Source: Ignavibacteria bacterium (GTDB lineage Bacteria > Bacteroidota > Ignavibacteria > Ignavibacteriales > Ignavibacteriaceae). From it: a stretch of DNA of 64,000 bases. Shown here piece by piece: positions 15,748 to 29,154 of this stretch. Each line of letters starts with the position of its first letter. The stretch's first letter is position 1. The notes beneath the pieces are model-generated. The model saw only the letters and a program-made list of their open reading frames with translations, did no database searches and was not told where the DNA came from. Both the position numbers and the translations under genes were made by a program. The stretch lies in assembly GCA_030684555.1 (NCBI GenBank), contig JAUXVN010000040.1, positions 124,001 through 188,000 on the forward strand, written 5' to 3'.

Positions 15748-18700
15748 TTGGAGAATAAGAGAATTTCCTTCGGCAAAATTAAACCGGTATTAGATATTCC
15801 ACACTTGTTAGATATTCAAAAAGAATCTTTTGAAGAATTTCTTCAATTGCATGTGCATCCGCTTCAACGTGAAAATAAGGGATTACAAGCTGTTTTCTCT
15901 TCTAACTTCCCGATTTTTGATAATAAAGAAAATTATAGATTAGATTTTCTTCAATATCATATCGAAAAAGCCCGCTATTCAATTTTTGAATGTTTGGAAA
16001 GAGGATTAACATACGCTGCTCCTCTTAAAGCAAAATTATTGCTTTCCACAAAAGATCCCGATACAGAAGAATTTGTTAACTCTGTTGAACAAGAAGTTTA
16101 TCTCGGAAACCTGCCTTTCATGAGTGAAAGAGCAACATTTGTTATCAATGGCGCTGAACGTGTTGTAGTTACCCAACTCCATCGTTCACCCGGCGTAGCG
16201 TTTTCACAAACAACCCACCCTAACGGAACCGCTTTATATTCTGCGAGAATTATTCCGTTAAAAGGTTCATGGGTTGAATTTGCTACTGATATTAATCATG
16301 TTTTGTATGTTTATATAGATAGACGTAAAAAATTCCCCTCAACTACTCTGTTAAGAGCTCTCGGTTATCAATCAGATGAAGAAATATTAGAATTATTCAA
16401 TTTATTTGAAACGGTTGAAGTCGGAAAAGTAAAAATTGAAAATTACATCGGCAGAACGATTGCAAGTGATGTTTTTGATATGGCAACCGGAGAAATCTTC
16501 TTAACACGCGAAAGTGTTTTATCTGAAGAAGATGTTGAGAGATTAAATGAAGCGGAAGTTGATACAATCAAATTTATCAGAACCGATACCTCAATTGAAC
16601 AAAACTTAATTTTAAATACTCTCAAAAAAGATTCTTCCCATACAAAAGAGGAAGCTTTATTTGCTATATATCGTCAATTAAGAACCGGTGAAGCTCCCGA
16701 TTTGGAAACTGCTCACGGATTAATTGAAAAATTATTCTTTAATGATAAGCGATATGATTTAGGTGAAGTCGGACGTCACAGAATGAACGACAAGTTAAAA
16801 CTTGATATCAAAGAAACCACTACAGTTTTAACAACCGTAGATATTATTGAAATCATAAAATATATGATTCGTCTTAAAGACGGAAACGAAAGTTTTGATG
16901 ATATTGATCACTTAGGTAATAGACGCGTTAGAACTGTCGGTGAACAATTACAGCAACAGTTTAATGTTGGTATTGCAAGAATGTCACGTACAATTAAAGA
17001 ACGTATGAACATTCGCGATGCAGAAAGTTTTACTCCTCAGGAATTGGTAAATGCACGCACAATAAGCAGTGTTATTAATGCCTTCTTCGGAACAAACCAG
17101 TTATCTCAATTTATGGATCAAACTAATCCGCTTGCAGAACTGACACATAAGAGAAGAATGTCTGCATTAGGACCGGGCGGTTTAACCAGAGAACGTGCAG
17201 GATTTGAAGTTCGTGACGTTCACTATACACATTATGGACGTTTATGCCCGATTGAAACTCCGGAAGGTCCAAATATCGGACTTATTTCTTCACTAACTAT
17301 TTATTCAAAAGTTAATAAGTATGGCTTTTTAGAAGCGCCATATCGAAAAGTAGTTGATGGAAAAGTTACAGATGAAGTAGTTTATCTAACAGCAGAGCAA
17401 GAAGATCACTTCACAATTGCTCAGGCAAATGCTCCTATAAAAGATAATGGAGAATTTGTTAATGCAAGAGTAAAAGCCCGCTTTAAGGGTGAATTTCCAA
17501 TTGTACATCCACATGAACTTCAGTTTATGGATGTTGCCCCTGCACAGATTGTAAGTGCAGCAGCTGCACTTATTCCTTTCTTGGAACATGATGATGCTAA
17601 CCGTGCGCTCATGGGTTCAAACATGCAGCGTCAAGCAGTTCCACTATTACATCCTGAAGCCCCTCTTGTAGGAACAGGTTTAGAAGGAAAAGTTGCACGG
17701 GATACCGGAGCAGTAGTTGTTGCAGAAGATAACGGTGTTATCGATTATGTTGATGCAGAAAAAATTATTGTTAAATATGACATCAGTCCAAACTCAATTG
17801 AGGCGATCACCAGTTTTAGTGATATTCGACTTGTTACTTATAAACTAATAAAGTTCTCAGGTACAAACCAGGAAACCTCTATTAATCAAAAACCGATTGT
17901 AAAAGCGGGACAGAAAATTAAAAAAGGGGAAGTCCTTGCAGATGGCTGTGCGACAGATGGCGGCGAATTAGCATTAGGAAGAAATGTTCTTGTAGCATTC
18001 ATGCCCTGGAGAGGTTATAACTTTGAAGATGCAATTGTAATTAGTGAAAAAGTTGTAAGCGAAGATGTGTTTACCTCAATCCATATTGAAGAATTTGAAC
18101 TTCAAGTTCGTGAAACAAAACGTGGTGAGGAAGAGTTAACACGTGAAATTCCGAATGTCAGTGAAGAAGCTGTCCGCAATCTTGATGATGACGGAATCAT
18201 ACGTGAAGGTGCCGAAGTAAGAGAAAATGATATTCTCATCGGAAAAATAACTCCTAAAGGTGAAACCGATCCTACTCCGGAAGAGAAATTACTTAGAGCT
18301 ATATTCGGAGATAAAGCCGGTGATGTTAAAGATGCTTCATTAAAAGCACCTCCCGGACTTAAAGGAACAGTAATTAAATCAAGACTTTTCAGCAGAAAGA
18401 AAAAAGATAACGATGCTAAAAAACTTGAGAAAAAACAATTTGATACTTTGGAATCAACACATAAACAGAGAGTTTCTTCGCATTATCAAAAATTAATTGA
18501 TAAATTGAATCAAGTTTCAGCAGGTTTAACCACTACCGGAATAAGAGATCTTGACGGCTCAATAGTACTTCGAAACGGAGTCGCTATTAAAGAGACTACA
18601 TTCTCCGGCTTAGACGATGTAACAAAACTTGATTACACTACTGATTGGTTCGAATCAAAGAAAAACAATCATCTAATTAAAACAATTTTCAGAAATTATT

Positions 18701-19506
18701 TTGATGCACTTTCTGATCTTGAAGAAGATTACAAACGTGAAAAAATAAAAATACAATCCGGTGACGAACTACCTCCTGGAATAGTTCAACTTGCCAAAGT
18801 TTATGTTGCTAAAAAACGTAAACTCTCGGTAGGTGATAAAATGGCAGGTCGTCACGGTAATAAAGGCGTTGTTGCTAAGATTGTACCGATTGAAGATATG
18901 CCGTTCCTTGATGATGGAACCCCTGTTGATATAGTTCTAAATCCGCTGGGTGTGCCTTCTCGTATGAACCTTGGTCAATTGTATGAAACAGCACTCGGCT
19001 GGGTAGGTAAAAAACTTGGAGTAAAATTTGCAACTCCAATTTTTGATGGTGCAAAAGTAACTGATGTTGATGAATGGTTGACAAAAGCCGGTTTAGCCCC
19101 CGGAAGTAAAACTGATTTATTCGACGGCAGAACCGGTGAAAAATTCCATCAACAAGTAACCTGTGGATATATTTACATGCTTAAACTTGGTCACCTGGTG
19201 GATGATAAAATTCACTCAAGGTCAATTGGACCATACTCACTAATTACTCAACAACCATTGGGTGGTAAAGCTCAATTCGGTGGTCAGAGATTTGGAGAAA
19301 TGGAAGTTTGGGCACTTGAAGGTTACGGTGCAGCCCATATTCTACAGGAAATCTTAACAATTAAAAGTGATGATGTTGCCGGTAGGTCAAAGGCTTACGA
19401 AGCAATAGTTAAGGGTGAGAATTTACAGGAACCAAATATTCCTGAATCTTTCAATGTTTTAATCAAAGAATTACAAGGCTTAGGTCTTGATATGAAGATT
19501 AGTTAA
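15748..19506 (+). CDS. rpoB: RNA polymerase beta subunit
   Basis: 1252 residues. The start is TTG at 15748, seven bases after GGAGG (15736-15740); no ATG fits. The rifampicin-pocket block (about 446-470) reads [23 protein letters not shown], followed by [14 protein letters not shown], with wild-type-like residues. The C-terminal part holds [12 protein letters not shown] (catalytic cleft) and [20 protein letters not shown]. The protein is the core polymerase subunit that forms the active centre with RpoC. It is 45 bp upstream of rpoC, in one transcription unit. Confidence 0.97.
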   Translation: MENKRISFGKIKPVLDIPHLLDIQKESFEEFLQLHVHPLQRENKGLQAVFSSNFPIFDNKENYRLDFLQYHIEKARYSIFECLERGLTYAAPLKAKLLLSTKDPDTEEFVNSVEQEVYLGNLPFMSERATFVINGAERVVVTQLHRSPGVAFSQTTHPNGTALYSARIIPLKGSWVEFATDINHVLYVYIDRRKKFPSTTLLRALGYQSDEEILELFNLFETVEVGKVKIENYIGRTIASDVFDMATGEIFLTRESVLSEEDVERLNEAEVDTIKFIRTDTSIEQNLILNTLKKDSSHTKEEALFAIYRQLRTGEAPDLETAHGLIEKLFFNDKRYDLGEVGRHRMNDKLKLDIKETTTVLTTVDIIEIIKYMIRLKDGNESFDDIDHLGNRRVRTVGEQLQQQFNVGIARMSRTIKERMNIRDAESFTPQELVNARTISSVINAFFGTNQLSQFMDQTNPLAELTHKRRMSALGPGGLTRERAGFEVRDVHYTHYGRLCPIETPEGPNIGLISSLTIYSKVNKYGFLEAPYRKVVDGKVTDEVVYLTAEQEDHFTIAQANAPIKDNGEFVNARVKARFKGEFPIVHPHELQFMDVAPAQIVSAAAALIPFLEHDDANRALMGSNMQRQAVPLLHPEAPLVGTGLEGKVARDTGAVVVAEDNGVIDYVDAEKIIVKYDISPNSIEAITSFSDIRLVTYKLIKFSGTNQETSINQKPIVKAGQKIKKGEVLADGCATDGGELALGRNVLVAFMPWRGYNFEDAIVISEKVVSEDVFTSIHIEEFELQVRETKRGEEELTREIPNVSEEAVRNLDDDGIIREGAEVRENDILIGKITPKGETDPTPEEKLLRAIFGDKAGDVKDASLKAPPGLKGTVIKSRLFSRKKKDNDAKKLEKKQFDTLESTHKQRVSSHYQKLIDKLNQVSAGLTTTGIRDLDGSIVLRNGVAIKETTFSGLDDVTKLDYTTDWFESKKNNHLIKTIFRNYFDALSDLEEDYKREKIKIQSGDELPPGIVQLAKVYVAKKRKLSVGDKMAGRHGNKGVVAKIVPIEDMPFLDDGTPVDIVLNPLGVPSRMNLGQLYETALGWVGKKLGVKFATPIFDGAKVTDVDEWLTKAGLAPGSKTDLFDGRTGEKFHQQVTCGYIYMLKLGHLVDDKIHSRSIGPYSLITQQPLGGKAQFGGQRFGEMEVWALEGYGAAHILQEILTIKSDDVAGRSKAYEAIVKGENLQEPNIPESFNVLIKELQGLGLDMKIS

Positions 19507-19551
19507 TGTTGAAAAAATGTTTATTTCACCAAGAAATTAGGAGTTTTATAA

Positions 19552-22500
19552 ATGTCATATAGAAATCAAGAAAACGTGTTAAAAGATATTAACAATATTA
19601 CTATAACATTAGCTAGTCCCGATGATATACTTGCCCGTTCACACGGAGAAGTGACTAAACCTGAGACGATAAATTATCGCTCATTCAGACCTGAAAAAGA
19701 TGGTTTGTTCTGCGAAAAAATATTCGGACCAACTCGTGACTGGGAATGTTATTGCGGTAAATATAAAAGAATTAGATACAAAGGTATTATTTGCGATCGT
19801 TGCGGTGTTGAAGTAACTCAAAAAAGTGTAAGACGTGAAAGAATGGGACACATTGCTTTAGCAGTTCCGGTTGTTCACATCTGGTTTTTCAGATCTCTAC
19901 CTTCAAAAATCGGTAATATTTTAGGATTCACTACAAAAGAGTTAGAAAGAATCATCTATTATGAATCTTATGTGGTATTAAATCCTGGTCCAACCGGTTT
20001 AAACAGAAAAGATTTAATTTCTGAAGATCAATATTTTGAAGTATTAAACTCACTTCCTCCGGGAAATGAAAAATTAGCTGATTCTGATCCAAATAAATTT
20101 TATGCTAAAATCGGCGGTGATGCAATTAAAGAATTGCTTAGACAAACCGAAGTTGAGAACTTGTTCCAGGCTTTACGCGAACAAGTTAAAGTTGAAACTT
20201 CTCAACAGAAAAAAGATGAAATCTTAAAAAGATTAAAAGTATTAGAAGCGTTCAGAGAAAAAGAATTTAAACCAATGAACAAACCTGAATGGATGGTTTT
20301 AAGTTACATCCCTGTAATTCCACCTGAACTAAGACCCTTAGTTCCATTAGAAGGCGGGCGCTTTGCAACAAGTGATTTGAATGATCTTTACAGAAGAGTA
20401 ATTATCAGAAATAACCGATTAAAAAGATTAATCGACATTAAAGCTCCTGAAGTAATTCTTCGTAACGAAAAAAGAATGTTGCAAGAATCAGTCGATGCTT
20501 TATTTGATAATTCACGCCGTGGAAGTGCTGTAAGAAGTGATAATAATCGTCCGTTGAAATCATTAAGTGATATGCTTAAAGGTAAACAAGGACGTTTCCG
20601 TCAAAACTTACTCGGTAAACGTGTTGACTACTCAGGTCGTTCTGTAATCGTTGTGGGTCCGGAATTAAAATTACATCAATGCGGACTTCCAAAAGATATG
20701 GCTGTTGAATTATTCAAACCTTTTATCATAAGAAAATTAATTGATAGAGGACATAATAAAACCGTTAAAAGTGCCAAGAAGGTTGTTGAAAGAAAAGACC
20801 CAATTATTTGGGAAATTCTTGAAAAGATTATTGTCGGGCACCCGGTTCTTCTAAACCGTGCACCAACGCTTCACAGACTCGGAATTCAAGCTTTCCAACC
20901 GCTATTGATAGATGAAAAAGCTATTCGATTACACCCGATGGTTTGTACTGCATTTAATGCGGATTTTGACGGTGATCAAATGGCTGTTCACTTACCTCTT
21001 TCATTTGAAGCACAACTTGAAGCTTCATTATTGATGCTTAGCAGCCACAATATCCTTTCGCCTCAAAACGGCAGTCCTATTGTTGTTCCAACTCAAGATA
21101 TAGTTTTGGGTTGTTACTATGTCACCAAGAAAAGAGATGGTGACCTGGGCGAAGGAATGAGTTTTAGTTCACCTGATGAAGTAATCATTGCTTATAACTC
21201 GAGAGTAATCGGTTTGCATGCTTTAATTAAAGTTAGAATTGACGGTAAGCCAATTGAAACTACTACAGGTAGAGTTATATTTAATCAGATTGTTCCAAAA
21301 GAAATGGGATTTTTTAACCAGTTATTGATTAAGAAAACATTCGGTGGATTCATCGGTCAAATGTTTTTGAAACTTGGCAATAAAGTTACAGCTAAGTTTT
21401 TAGATGATTTAAAAGATTTAGGTTTCAGATATTCAACTGCTGCGGGCATTTCGATTTCATATAGCGATATGATTATTCCTGAACAAAAAGTAAATCTCAT
21501 TACGAGTGCTAACAAAAAAGTAGAACAAGTATTAAATGAACACGAGCAAGGCGTTATTACTGATGCAGAACGATATAATAAAATTATCGATATCTGGACT
21601 CATACAACAAATGATGTCGCAAAAGTGTTGATGGAAAAATTAAAAGTGCATCAACAAGGGTTCAATTCACTACACATGATGGTTGATTCCGGAGCGAGAG
21701 GTTCTAACGAACAAGTTCGTCAGCTTGGCGGTATGAGAGGTTTGATGATGAAACCTCAAAAATCACTAACCGGTCAAGCAGGTGAAATCATCGAAAACCC
21801 TATCGTTGCTAACTTCAAAGAAGGTTTATCAGTACTTGAATATTTCATCTCTACACATGGTGCTCGTAAGGGTCTTGCGGATACAGCGCTTAAAACAGCA
21901 GATGCAGGTTATTTAACAAGAAGATTAGTTGACGTATCTCAAGACGTAATTATTAGTGAAGATGATTGTGGAACAATTCTCGGTATTCATGTTACCGCAT
22001 TGAAAGATGTTGAAGAAGAAAGAGAACCATTAGCAGAAAGAATCACTGGACGTGTTTGTCAGGAAGATATCTACGATCCAAGAACGGATGAATTAATAAT
22101 TTCATCAGGTGATATTATTACCGAAACTTTGGCTACTGCAATCGAAGATGCAAACATTGATTCAGTTTACATAAGAACCGTATTGACGTGCGAATCAAAG
22201 CAAGGTGTTTGTGCCAAATGTTATGGAAGAAACCTGACAAATGGTAAAATCGTTGAAATTGGTGAAGCGGTTGGTGTTGTTGCGGCTCAATCAATCGGTG
22301 AACCCGGTACACAGCTTACACTTCGTACTTTCCACCTTGGTGGTACATCATCACGTATTGCCGCTCAATCTCAAATTGAATCCGCAGTAGAAGGTATTGT
22401 TAGATTTAACAGAGTTGTTTCTGTTAAGAAAGTAACTGGAACTCATGCCGTCACGGGTAGACGTGGTTCACTTGAAATTCTAGACAATAATGATGTTGTA

Positions 22501-23778
22501 ATTAAAAAATATGATATTCCTTACGGTTCAGAAATAATTGTGGAAGATGGACAAAAAGTAACTAAAAAAATGCCGTTGTTTAATCACGATCCTTATAACT
22601 CAGTTATCTTAACTGATATTCAGGGTGTGGTAAAATTTGTCGACTTAGTTGATTCAGTTACACTTCAACAAATTACTGATGATCAAACTGGTCACGTTCA
22701 AAAGAAGGTTATTGAATCTAAAGACAAAAACTTGACTGCAAGTATGATAATAGAATCACCCGACGGTAATTCGAAGTCATTTAACTTACCAACAGGCGCA
22801 TTCCTCGCTGTTGAAGAAGGTGATACGATACTTCCCGGTACAATTTTAGCAAAAATTTCAAAGCAAGCCTCTAAGACACGTGATATTACCGGCGGTCTTC
22901 CGAGAGTAACCGAACTATTTGAAGCAAGAAGCCCTCAAGAGCCTTCAATCGTTTCTGAAATTGAAGGTATTGTTAAATTCGGTGCACGTAAAAAAGGTTC
23001 AAGAGAAATAATTGTTACGGCAATTGACGATTCGGATCAGAAGAAATACAACGTCTCTGTAAGTAAACATATTCTTGTTCAAGAAGGGGATGAAATACCA
23101 GCCGGTGAAAAAATAACCGATGGTCCAATCAATCCTCATGATATCCTTAAAATAAAAGGAACAAATGCAGTTCAAGAATATCTTGTAAATGAAATTCAGG
23201 ACGTTTATCGCTTGCAAGGTGTTAAAATTAATGATAAACATATCGAAGTAATCGTTAGACAAATGTTGCAGAAGATTAAAATTGTTTCTGCCGGTGATAC
23301 AAGATTCCTCGAAGAAGATATCGTTGATCGTTATGAATTCTTTGAAGAAAATCAACGTGCAATGAACTCTGTAACAGTTGAAGACCGTGGAGATTCAAAA
23401 TTAAAAGAAGGACAATTAGTTTCGAAAAGTAAAATTCGAGAGATTAATGCCGATTTAAAACGTAAGAGTAAAGACCTTGTTGAATATCGCGATGCTGAGC
23501 CGGCAACTTTTGAACATATATTATTAGGTATCACACACGCAGCGTTATCAACCGAAAGTTTTATTTCTGCTGCTTCATTCCAGGAAACCACAAAAGTATT
23601 AACTAATGCAGCAATTGCAGCAAAGAAGGATATTTTAAAAGGACTGAAGGAAAATGTTGTGATGGGTCATTTAATTCCGGCTGGTTCCGGTTTGAAAAAA
23701 TATCGTGCAATTCAGGTAAAATCTGAGCAGCTCGAGGTCGAAAAAGAGAAAACTTTAGAAAATAAAGTAGTTGGATAA
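19552..23778 (+). CDS. rpoC: RNA polymerase beta' subunit
   Basis: 1408 residues. An N-terminal zinc finger (C-Y-C-G and C-D-R-C, about 65-86) is followed by the catalytic NADFDGDQM loop (about 468-476) that holds the Mg ion. The second zinc site has [13 protein letters not shown] (about 880-893). The trigger-loop/bridge-helix region contains [25 protein letters not shown]-type sequence (here [20 protein letters not shown]). Length is typical of the FCB group. A hairpin terminator follows the stop. Confidence 0.97.
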   Translation: MSYRNQENVLKDINNITITLASPDDILARSHGEVTKPETINYRSFRPEKDGLFCEKIFGPTRDWECYCGKYKRIRYKGIICDRCGVEVTQKSVRRERMGHIALAVPVVHIWFFRSLPSKIGNILGFTTKELERIIYYESYVVLNPGPTGLNRKDLISEDQYFEVLNSLPPGNEKLADSDPNKFYAKIGGDAIKELLRQTEVENLFQALREQVKVETSQQKKDEILKRLKVLEAFREKEFKPMNKPEWMVLSYIPVIPPELRPLVPLEGGRFATSDLNDLYRRVIIRNNRLKRLIDIKAPEVILRNEKRMLQESVDALFDNSRRGSAVRSDNNRPLKSLSDMLKGKQGRFRQNLLGKRVDYSGRSVIVVGPELKLHQCGLPKDMAVELFKPFIIRKLIDRGHNKTVKSAKKVVERKDPIIWEILEKIIVGHPVLLNRAPTLHRLGIQAFQPLLIDEKAIRLHPMVCTAFNADFDGDQMAVHLPLSFEAQLEASLLMLSSHNILSPQNGSPIVVPTQDIVLGCYYVTKKRDGDLGEGMSFSSPDEVIIAYNSRVIGLHALIKVRIDGKPIETTTGRVIFNQIVPKEMGFFNQLLIKKTFGGFIGQMFLKLGNKVTAKFLDDLKDLGFRYSTAAGISISYSDMIIPEQKVNLITSANKKVEQVLNEHEQGVITDAERYNKIIDIWTHTTNDVAKVLMEKLKVHQQGFNSLHMMVDSGARGSNEQVRQLGGMRGLMMKPQKSLTGQAGEIIENPIVANFKEGLSVLEYFISTHGARKGLADTALKTADAGYLTRRLVDVSQDVIISEDDCGTILGIHVTALKDVEEEREPLAERITGRVCQEDIYDPRTDELIISSGDIITETLATAIEDANIDSVYIRTVLTCESKQGVCAKCYGRNLTNGKIVEIGEAVGVVAAQSIGEPGTQLTLRTFHLGGTSSRIAAQSQIESAVEGIVRFNRVVSVKKVTGTHAVTGRRGSLEILDNNDVVIKKYDIPYGSEIIVEDGQKVTKKMPLFNHDPYNSVILTDIQGVVKFVDLVDSVTLQQITDDQTGHVQKKVIESKDKNLTASMIIESPDGNSKSFNLPTGAFLAVEEGDTILPGTILAKISKQASKTRDITGGLPRVTELFEARSPQEPSIVSEIEGIVKFGARKKGSREIIVTAIDDSDQKKYNVSVSKHILVQEGDEIPAGEKITDGPINPHDILKIKGTNAVQEYLVNEIQDVYRLQGVKINDKHIEVIVRQMLQKIKIVSAGDTRFLEEDIVDRYEFFEENQRAMNSVTVEDRGDSKLKEGQLVSKSKIREINADLKRKSKDLVEYRDAEPATFEHILLGITHAALSTESFISAASFQETTKVLTNAAIAAKKDILKGLKENVVMGHLIPAGSGLKKYRAIQVKSEQLEVEKEKTLENKVVG

Positions 23779-23787
23779 GAAAAATTG

Positions 23788-23828
23788 GTCTCTTGGAATA
23801 AAAAAACTTTAATTTCAAGAGACTTTTT
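23788..23828 (+). terminator. rho-independent terminator after rpoC
   Basis: GTCTCTTG (23788-23795) pairs with CAAGAGAC (23816-23823), with a long A/T loop that can pair further, followed by TTTTT. It lies ten bases after the rpoC stop and ends just before the rpsL promoter. Confidence 0.8.
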
Positions 23829-23829
23829 C

Positions 23830-23860
23830 TTGACAAAAATTAGCAATAGTCATATATTAT
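23830..23860 (+). promoter_or_regulatory. sigma70-like promoter of the str operon
   Basis: TTGACA (23830-23835) is followed after 17 bases by TATATT (23853-23858), overlapping TATTAT. It sits directly after the rpoC terminator and about 45 bases before the rpsL start, so the str operon has its own promoter. This is the best canonical promoter match in the window. Confidence 0.7.
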
Positions 23861-23903
23861 AAGTCTGAAATTTTTTTTCTTTGTGAAAGATTGGGAGTAA
23901 ATA

Positions 23904-24281
23904 GTGCCGACGATAAATCAGTTAGTTAGAAAAAGTCGCCAAGTAATTTTAGCAAAAAATAAAGCACCGGCTTTAGATGCATGTCCACAGAAACGTGGAG
24001 TATGTACAAGAGTATATACAACAACTCCTAAAAAGCCAAATTCAGCTTTAAGAAAAGTTGCGAGAGTTCGTTTAACAAATAATATTGAAGTTACAGCTTA
24101 CATTCCGGGTGAAGGTCATAATTTACAGGAACACTCAATCGTCCTTATTAGAGGCGGAAGAGTTAAAGATCTCCCCGGTGTACGTTACCACATCATCAGA
24201 GGAACACTTGATGCAAGTGGTGTTGAAGATAGAAGACAGAGTCGTTCTAAATACGGCGCTAAAAAACCAAAATCGAAATAG
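23904..24281 (+). CDS. rpsL: 30S ribosomal protein S12
   Basis: 125 residues. The start is GTG at 23904 with GGGAG upstream. The decoding-site loop [15 protein letters not shown] carries the wild-type lysine, so no streptomycin-resistance change is seen. First gene of the str operon (rpsL, rpsG, fusA, tuf). Confidence 0.96.
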   Translation: MPTINQLVRKSRQVILAKNKAPALDACPQKRGVCTRVYTTTPKKPNSALRKVARVRLTNNIEVTAYIPGEGHNLQEHSIVLIRGGRVKDLPGVRYHIIRGTLDASGVEDRRQSRSKYGAKKPKSK

Positions 24282-24287
24282 TAGAAT

Positions 24288-24755
24288 ATGAGAAAGAAAA
24301 GAGCAGAAAAAAGATACGTAAAGCCAGACCCTAAGTTTAATGATATCGTTGTATCAAAATTTATAAACAATATCATGCTCGAAGGTAAAAAAGCAACAGC
24401 TCGTACAATTATTTACGATGCCTTCAATATTATTGAAGAGCGTACTAAGAAACCCGGACTTGAAGTCTTTAAAAAAGCCATCTCAAATACTCAACCTCTA
24501 ATTGAGGTAAGAAGCAGAAGAGTTGGTGGTGCTACTTATCAAGTTCCTATGGAAGTTCGACCTGAGCGACGTTTAGCTCTCGCAATGAGATGGATTAAAA
24601 CCTATACTCGTAAAAGAGGTGAGAAAACGATGGCTTTGAAGTTAGCTTCGGAATTGATGGCTGCTGCTAATGGTGAAGGTTCAGCAGTAAAGAAAAAAGA
24701 AGAAACACATAAAATGGCTGAAGCAAATAAGGCTTTTGCTCATTTTAAGTGGTAA
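24288..24755 (+). CDS. rpsG: 30S ribosomal protein S7
   Basis: 155 residues, standard length, beginning MRKKRAEKRYVKPDPKF. It contains the S7 motifs KPGLEVFKKAISNTQPLIEVRSRRVGG and YQVPMEVRPERR. S7 nucleates the head of the 30S subunit. It follows rpsL by six bases and precedes fusA by 30. Confidence 0.96.
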   Translation: MRKKRAEKRYVKPDPKFNDIVVSKFINNIMLEGKKATARTIIYDAFNIIEERTKKPGLEVFKKAISNTQPLIEVRSRRVGGATYQVPMEVRPERRLALAMRWIKTYTRKRGEKTMALKLASELMAAANGEGSAVKKKEETHKMAEANKAFAHFKW

Positions 24756-24785
24756 AATAGTGCATTATTGATGAAATTGGATTAA

Positions 24786-26876
24786 ATGATTAATAAGTTT
24801 TCTATAAATAAGGTTCGTAATATTGGGATTATGGCGCACATTGACGCCGGGAAAACCACTACGACCGAAAGAATTTTATATTATACCGGAAAGCTCCATA
24901 GACTTGGTGAAGTACATGATGGTGCGGCTACGATGGATTGGATGGAGCAAGAAAAAGAACGTGGTATCACTATAACAAGTGCTGCTACTACATGTTTTTG
25001 GAAAGATCACCAGATTAATATTATTGATACTCCCGGACACGTTGATTTTACAGTTGAAGTTGAAAGATCGCTTAGAATACTTGATGGAGCTGTAGCTTTA
25101 TTTTGCGCTGTTGGCGGTGTTGAACCTCAATCTGAAACAGTATGGAGACAAGCGGACAAGTATAATATACCTCGGTTAGCTTTTATCAATAAAATGGATC
25201 GTATTGGAGCTGATTTTTATAATGCGGTTGGAATGATAAGAGAAAGATTAGGAGCAAATGCCATTCCTGTAACCCTTCCCATTGGTGAAGGAGACCTGTT
25301 TACGGGGATAGTTGATCTTATTTCATTTAAAGCTCGAATGTATCATGAAGATACAATGGGAAGTACATATGATGAAATTCCTATTCCAAAAGATTTGATT
25401 GAATTAGCAAATAAATATAGAACAGAAATGCTTGAAGCAGTTTCTGATGTTGACGATACCTTACTTGAAAAATATTTGGATGGACAAGAAATTACTCCGG
25501 AAGAAATTATACGAGTATTAAGAGAAGCTACAATTCAATCAAAGATTATTCCAGTACTTTGTGGTTCATCTTTTAAGAACAAAGGTGTTCAGAGACTTTT
25601 AGATGCGGTTGTTGATTTTCTACCATCACCATTTGACACAGGTGATGTCGAAGCTCATCACATTGGAATGAATGATTTAGTTAAACGTAAAGTTGAAGAA
25701 AAAGAAAAATTTACTGCATTAGCTTTCAAAATTATGAATGATTCATTTGTAGGTAAATTAACATTCTTTAGAGTTTATACAGGCAAGTTAGAATCAGGCT
25801 CATACATTTTTAACTCAATTAGTGGTAAAAAAGAAAGAATCAGTCGATTACTTCAAATGCATGCAAACCACCGTGAAGAAATTTCTTCAGTTAGAGCTGG
25901 TGATATTGCTGCTGCAGTTGGATTAAAAAATACGAGAACCGGTGATACTCTTTGCTCAGAAGATGATCCAGTGGTAATGGAAAAAATTATTTTCCCTGAG
26001 CCGGTTATTCAAATCGCTATTGAACCAAAAACAAAAGCTGATCAAGATAAATTGTCAGAAGCGCTTTCAAAACTTTCTGATGAAGATCCGACATTTAGAG
26101 TAAAATCTGATGAGGAGACCGGCCAAACTTTAATAAGTGGTATGGGAGAACTTCATCTTGAAATTATTGTTGACAGAATGAAACGTGAATTTAAGGTTGA
26201 AGCTAATATCGGTAAACCGCAAGTTGCGTATAGAGAGACAATCTCTCAATCTGTTGAAGTTGAAGGAAAGTTTATAAAGCAATCGGGTGGACGTGGAAAA
26301 TTTGGACATGTTTGGTTGGAGTTAATGCCGAATGAACCCGGTAAAGGTTATGAATTTATTAATGGAATTGTTGGTGGAGTTGTTCCTAAAGAATATATCC
26401 CTGCTGTTTCTACCGGCATTCAAGAAGCAATGAAAAATGGTGTTATTGCAGGTTTCCCTGTAGTAGATATTAAAGTTAGATTGTTTGACGGTTCTTATCA
26501 TGATGTGGATTCAGATGAGTTGTCTTTCAAAGTTGCCGGTTCAATCGGTTTCAAAGAAGGCGCTCGAAAAGCAAGACCAATATTATTAGAACCAATAATG
26601 TCGGTTGAAGTTGTTACTCCTGAAGATTATTTGGGAGATGTAATGGGAGATATTAACTCAAGAAGAGGACGAATTGAAGGTTTTGCCGCTCGTAAAGATG
26701 CCCAGGTCATTCAATCTAAAGTTCCACTTTCAGAAATGTTTGGATATGCAACTATATTACGATCAATGACGCAAGGTAGAGCGATTTACTCTATGCAGTT
26801 TGATCATTATTCGGAAGTGCCAAAGTTAATCGCAGATGAGATCTCCGAAAAATCTGCCGGTAAAAAATCAGCTTAG
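24786..26876 (+). CDS. fusA: Elongation factor G
   Basis: 696 residues. The GTPase motifs are [12 protein letters not shown] (P loop), DTPGHVDF (G3) and NKMDRIGAD (G4). Domains II to V follow, with [11 protein letters not shown] and SRRGRIEGF in the C-terminal half. The length is that of canonical EF-G1, which drives translocation and, with RRF, ribosome recycling. A lone gene in the str operon is expected to be the housekeeping copy. Confidence 0.96.
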   Translation: MINKFSINKVRNIGIMAHIDAGKTTTTERILYYTGKLHRLGEVHDGAATMDWMEQEKERGITITSAATTCFWKDHQINIIDTPGHVDFTVEVERSLRILDGAVALFCAVGGVEPQSETVWRQADKYNIPRLAFINKMDRIGADFYNAVGMIRERLGANAIPVTLPIGEGDLFTGIVDLISFKARMYHEDTMGSTYDEIPIPKDLIELANKYRTEMLEAVSDVDDTLLEKYLDGQEITPEEIIRVLREATIQSKIIPVLCGSSFKNKGVQRLLDAVVDFLPSPFDTGDVEAHHIGMNDLVKRKVEEKEKFTALAFKIMNDSFVGKLTFFRVYTGKLESGSYIFNSISGKKERISRLLQMHANHREEISSVRAGDIAAAVGLKNTRTGDTLCSEDDPVVMEKIIFPEPVIQIAIEPKTKADQDKLSEALSKLSDEDPTFRVKSDEETGQTLISGMGELHLEIIVDRMKREFKVEANIGKPQVAYRETISQSVEVEGKFIKQSGGRGKFGHVWLELMPNEPGKGYEFINGIVGGVVPKEYIPAVSTGIQEAMKNGVIAGFPVVDIKVRLFDGSYHDVDSDELSFKVAGSIGFKEGARKARPILLEPIMSVEVVTPEDYLGDVMGDINSRRGRIEGFAARKDAQVIQSKVPLSEMFGYATILRSMTQGRAIYSMQFDHYSEVPKLIADEISEKSAGKKSA

Positions 26877-26915
26877 TAAAATATTAAAAGAAAAATTATC
26901 TTAAAGGAGAAATAG

Positions 26916-28121
26916 ATGGCTAAGGAAAAATTTGACAGAAGTAAACCTCACGTAAATGTTGGTACAATCGGACACGTGGATCATGGAAAGACAACATTAA
27001 CCGCTGCTATTACAATGGCTTTGGCTCGTAAAGGTCTTTCTCAAATTAGAACATTTGATAGTATTGATAATGCTCCTGAAGAAAGAGAAAGAGGTATTAC
27101 CATTGCTACAGCTCACGTTGAGTACTCAACTGCAAATCGTCACTATGCTCACGTAGATTGCCCCGGTCACGCCGATTATGTAAAGAACATGATCACCGGT
27201 GCTGCTCAAATGGACGGTGCCATTCTTGTAGTCGCTGCTACAGATGGTCCCATGCCTCAAACTCGTGAACACATCCTTTTAGCTCGCCAGGTTGGTGTTC
27301 CTAAAATGGTTGTTTTTATGAATAAAGTTGATATGGTTGATGACCCTGAATTATTAGAATTAGTTGAAGTTGAATTAAGAGAACTCTTGACAAAATATGA
27401 ATTCCCCGGAGACGATATTCCGATTATACAAGGATCTGCTCTTCGTGCATTAGAAGCCGGTAGTAATAATGCAGAAATTACTGACGAACGTTATAATTGT
27501 ATCTGGGAATTAATGGATGCAGTTGACTCTTATATACCAATTCCTGAAAGAAGTGTTGACAAACCTTTCTTAATGCCTGTGGAAGACGTATTCTCAATTA
27601 CAGGTCGTGGTACCGTAGCTACAGGCAGAGTTGAAAGAGGACAAGTTAAGATTCAAGAAGAAGTTGAACTTATCGGACTTGGTTTACACAAAAAGACAGT
27701 TGTTACCGGTATTGAAATGTTCAGAAAAGAATTAGATTTTGCTCAAGCTGGTGATAATGCCGGAATTCTTTTACGTGGTGTCGATAAAAATGAAATCGAA
27801 AGAGGAATGGTTCTTGCTAAAACAGGTTCTATCACTCCTCATAAAAAATATGAAGGTGAAGTTTACGTCTTATCAAAAGAAGAAGGTGGAAGACATACAC
27901 CATTCTTTAATGGTTATCGTCCACAGTTCTATTTCAGAACAACTGACGTTACCGGAGTAGCAACTTTACCTGAAGGTGTTGAAATGGTTATGCCTGGTGA
28001 TAGCGTAAGATTATCAATTGATTTGATAACTCCAATTGCTATGGAAGAAGGACTTCGCTTCGCTATTCGTGAAGGTGGCCGTACTGTAGGCGCCGGTGTT
28101 GTAACTAAAATTATTGAATAA
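26916..28121 (+). CDS. tuf: Elongation factor Tu
   Basis: 401 residues, slightly longer than the usual 393-396. P loop [22 protein letters not shown] (G3) and NKVDMVDD (G4). EF-Tu delivers aminoacyl-tRNA. AAGGAG precedes the ATG. It is the only tuf in the window: the second position common in bacteria, between tRNA-Thr and tRNA-Trp, lacks one. A strong terminator follows. Confidence 0.96.
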   Translation: MAKEKFDRSKPHVNVGTIGHVDHGKTTLTAAITMALARKGLSQIRTFDSIDNAPEERERGITIATAHVEYSTANRHYAHVDCPGHADYVKNMITGAAQMDGAILVVAATDGPMPQTREHILLARQVGVPKMVVFMNKVDMVDDPELLELVEVELRELLTKYEFPGDDIPIIQGSALRALEAGSNNAEITDERYNCIWELMDAVDSYIPIPERSVDKPFLMPVEDVFSITGRGTVATGRVERGQVKIQEEVELIGLGLHKKTVVTGIEMFRKELDFAQAGDNAGILLRGVDKNEIERGMVLAKTGSITPHKKYEGEVYVLSKEEGGRHTPFFNGYRPQFYFRTTDVTGVATLPEGVEMVMPGDSVRLSIDLITPIAMEEGLRFAIREGGRTVGAGVVTKIIE

Positions 28122-28142
28122 ACTAAATAGTATACTCGATTG

Positions 28143-28167
28143 AAAAGGGAGTTATGTCTCCCTTTTT
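28143..28167 (+). terminator. rho-independent terminator between tuf and rpsJ
   Basis: AAAAGGGAG pairs with CTCCCTTTT across the loop TTATGT, with a T tract of five. It separates the str operon from the S10 operon, though the 74-bp gap leaves little room for an independent promoter and some read-through is likely. Confidence 0.85.
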
Positions 28168-28195
28168 CTATCTCTAAAAATCAAGGAGTTCTTAA

Positions 28196-28504
28196 GTGGC
28201 TGGACAGAAGATACGAATTAAATTAAAATCATACGATCATATATTAATTGATAAGTCCACAGAGAAAATTATTAAAACTGTTAGAAGCACAGGGGCGGTT
28301 GTTTCTGGACCAATTCCTTTGCCGACCAAGAAAACTATTTATACCGTTTTAAGATCTCCGCATGTTGATAAAAAATCGAGAGAACAATTTGAAACCCGCT
28401 CTCATAAAAGAATCATTGATATTCACAATTCCTCATCAAAAACTATCGATTCTTTGAGTAAGTTAGATATTCCGGCGGGTGTTGATATTGAGATTAAGCT
28501 TTAA
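28196..28504 (+). CDS. rpsJ: 30S ribosomal protein S10
   Basis: 102 residues. The start is GTG at 28196 with AAGGAG upstream. The C-terminal [29 protein letters not shown] is diagnostic. S10 belongs to the 30S head and, as NusE, to the antitermination complex with NusG. First gene of the S10 operon. Confidence 0.95.
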   Translation: MAGQKIRIKLKSYDHILIDKSTEKIIKTVRSTGAVVSGPIPLPTKKTIYTVLRSPHVDKKSREQFETRSHKRIIDIHNSSSKTIDSLSKLDIPAGVDIEIKL

Positions 28505-28518
28505 TGTTTGGAGAAAAA

Positions 28519-29142
28519 ATGGCTGGATTATTAGGTAAAAAATTAGGAATGTCAAATATTTTCACTGCTGATGGGAATAGAATTCCTGTTACCATGATTG
28601 AAGTTGGTCCTTGTAAAGTTACAAATGTAAGAACTGTTGAGAGAGACGGTTACACAGCAATTCAATTAGGTTATGGTGAAAAAAAAGAATCAAAAACAAT
28701 TAAACCTGTTTTAGGATACTTTAAAAAACATAATTTGACTATTTCACGAACACTTAAAGAATTTAGAATTGATGATGTTTCACCTTACAAAATCGGTGAT
28801 GAACTTAACACCTCTTTCTTTGCCGAAGGTGAATTTATTAAAGTGCGTGGATTAAGTAAAGGTAAAGGTTTTCAAGGTGTTATGAAAAGACACGGTTTTA
28901 GTGGTGTCGGCGGAACTACTCACGGACAAAGTGATAGACTAAGAGCACCCGGTTCAATTGGTTCAAGTTCTTATCCGTCTAGAGTTTTTAAGGGTCAAAG
29001 AATGGCCGGTAGACAAGGATATGAAAGTGTTACAGTTCAGAATCTAAAAATTGTAAAGATAGTACCTGAAAAAAATATAATTTTAGTAAAAGGTGCAGTG
29101 CCCGGATCAATTAATTCAATCATAGAATTGCATAAAAAGTAG
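28519..29142 (+). CDS. rplC: 50S ribosomal protein L3
   Basis: 207 residues from ATG 28519 (MAGLLGKKLGM). An ATG at 28504 overlaps the rpsJ stop, but the GGAG ribosome-binding site lies between the two, five bases before 28519, so the later start is preferred. The RVRGLSKGKGFQGVMKRHGF-type region and HGQSDRLRAPGSIG are typical of L3. Confidence 0.93.
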   Translation: MAGLLGKKLGMSNIFTADGNRIPVTMIEVGPCKVTNVRTVERDGYTAIQLGYGEKKESKTIKPVLGYFKKHNLTISRTLKEFRIDDVSPYKIGDELNTSFFAEGEFIKVRGLSKGKGFQGVMKRHGFSGVGGTTHGQSDRLRAPGSIGSSSYPSRVFKGQRMAGRQGYESVTVQNLKIVKIVPEKNIILVKGAVPGSINSIIELHKK

Positions 29143-29154
29143 TTTGGTATAAAA

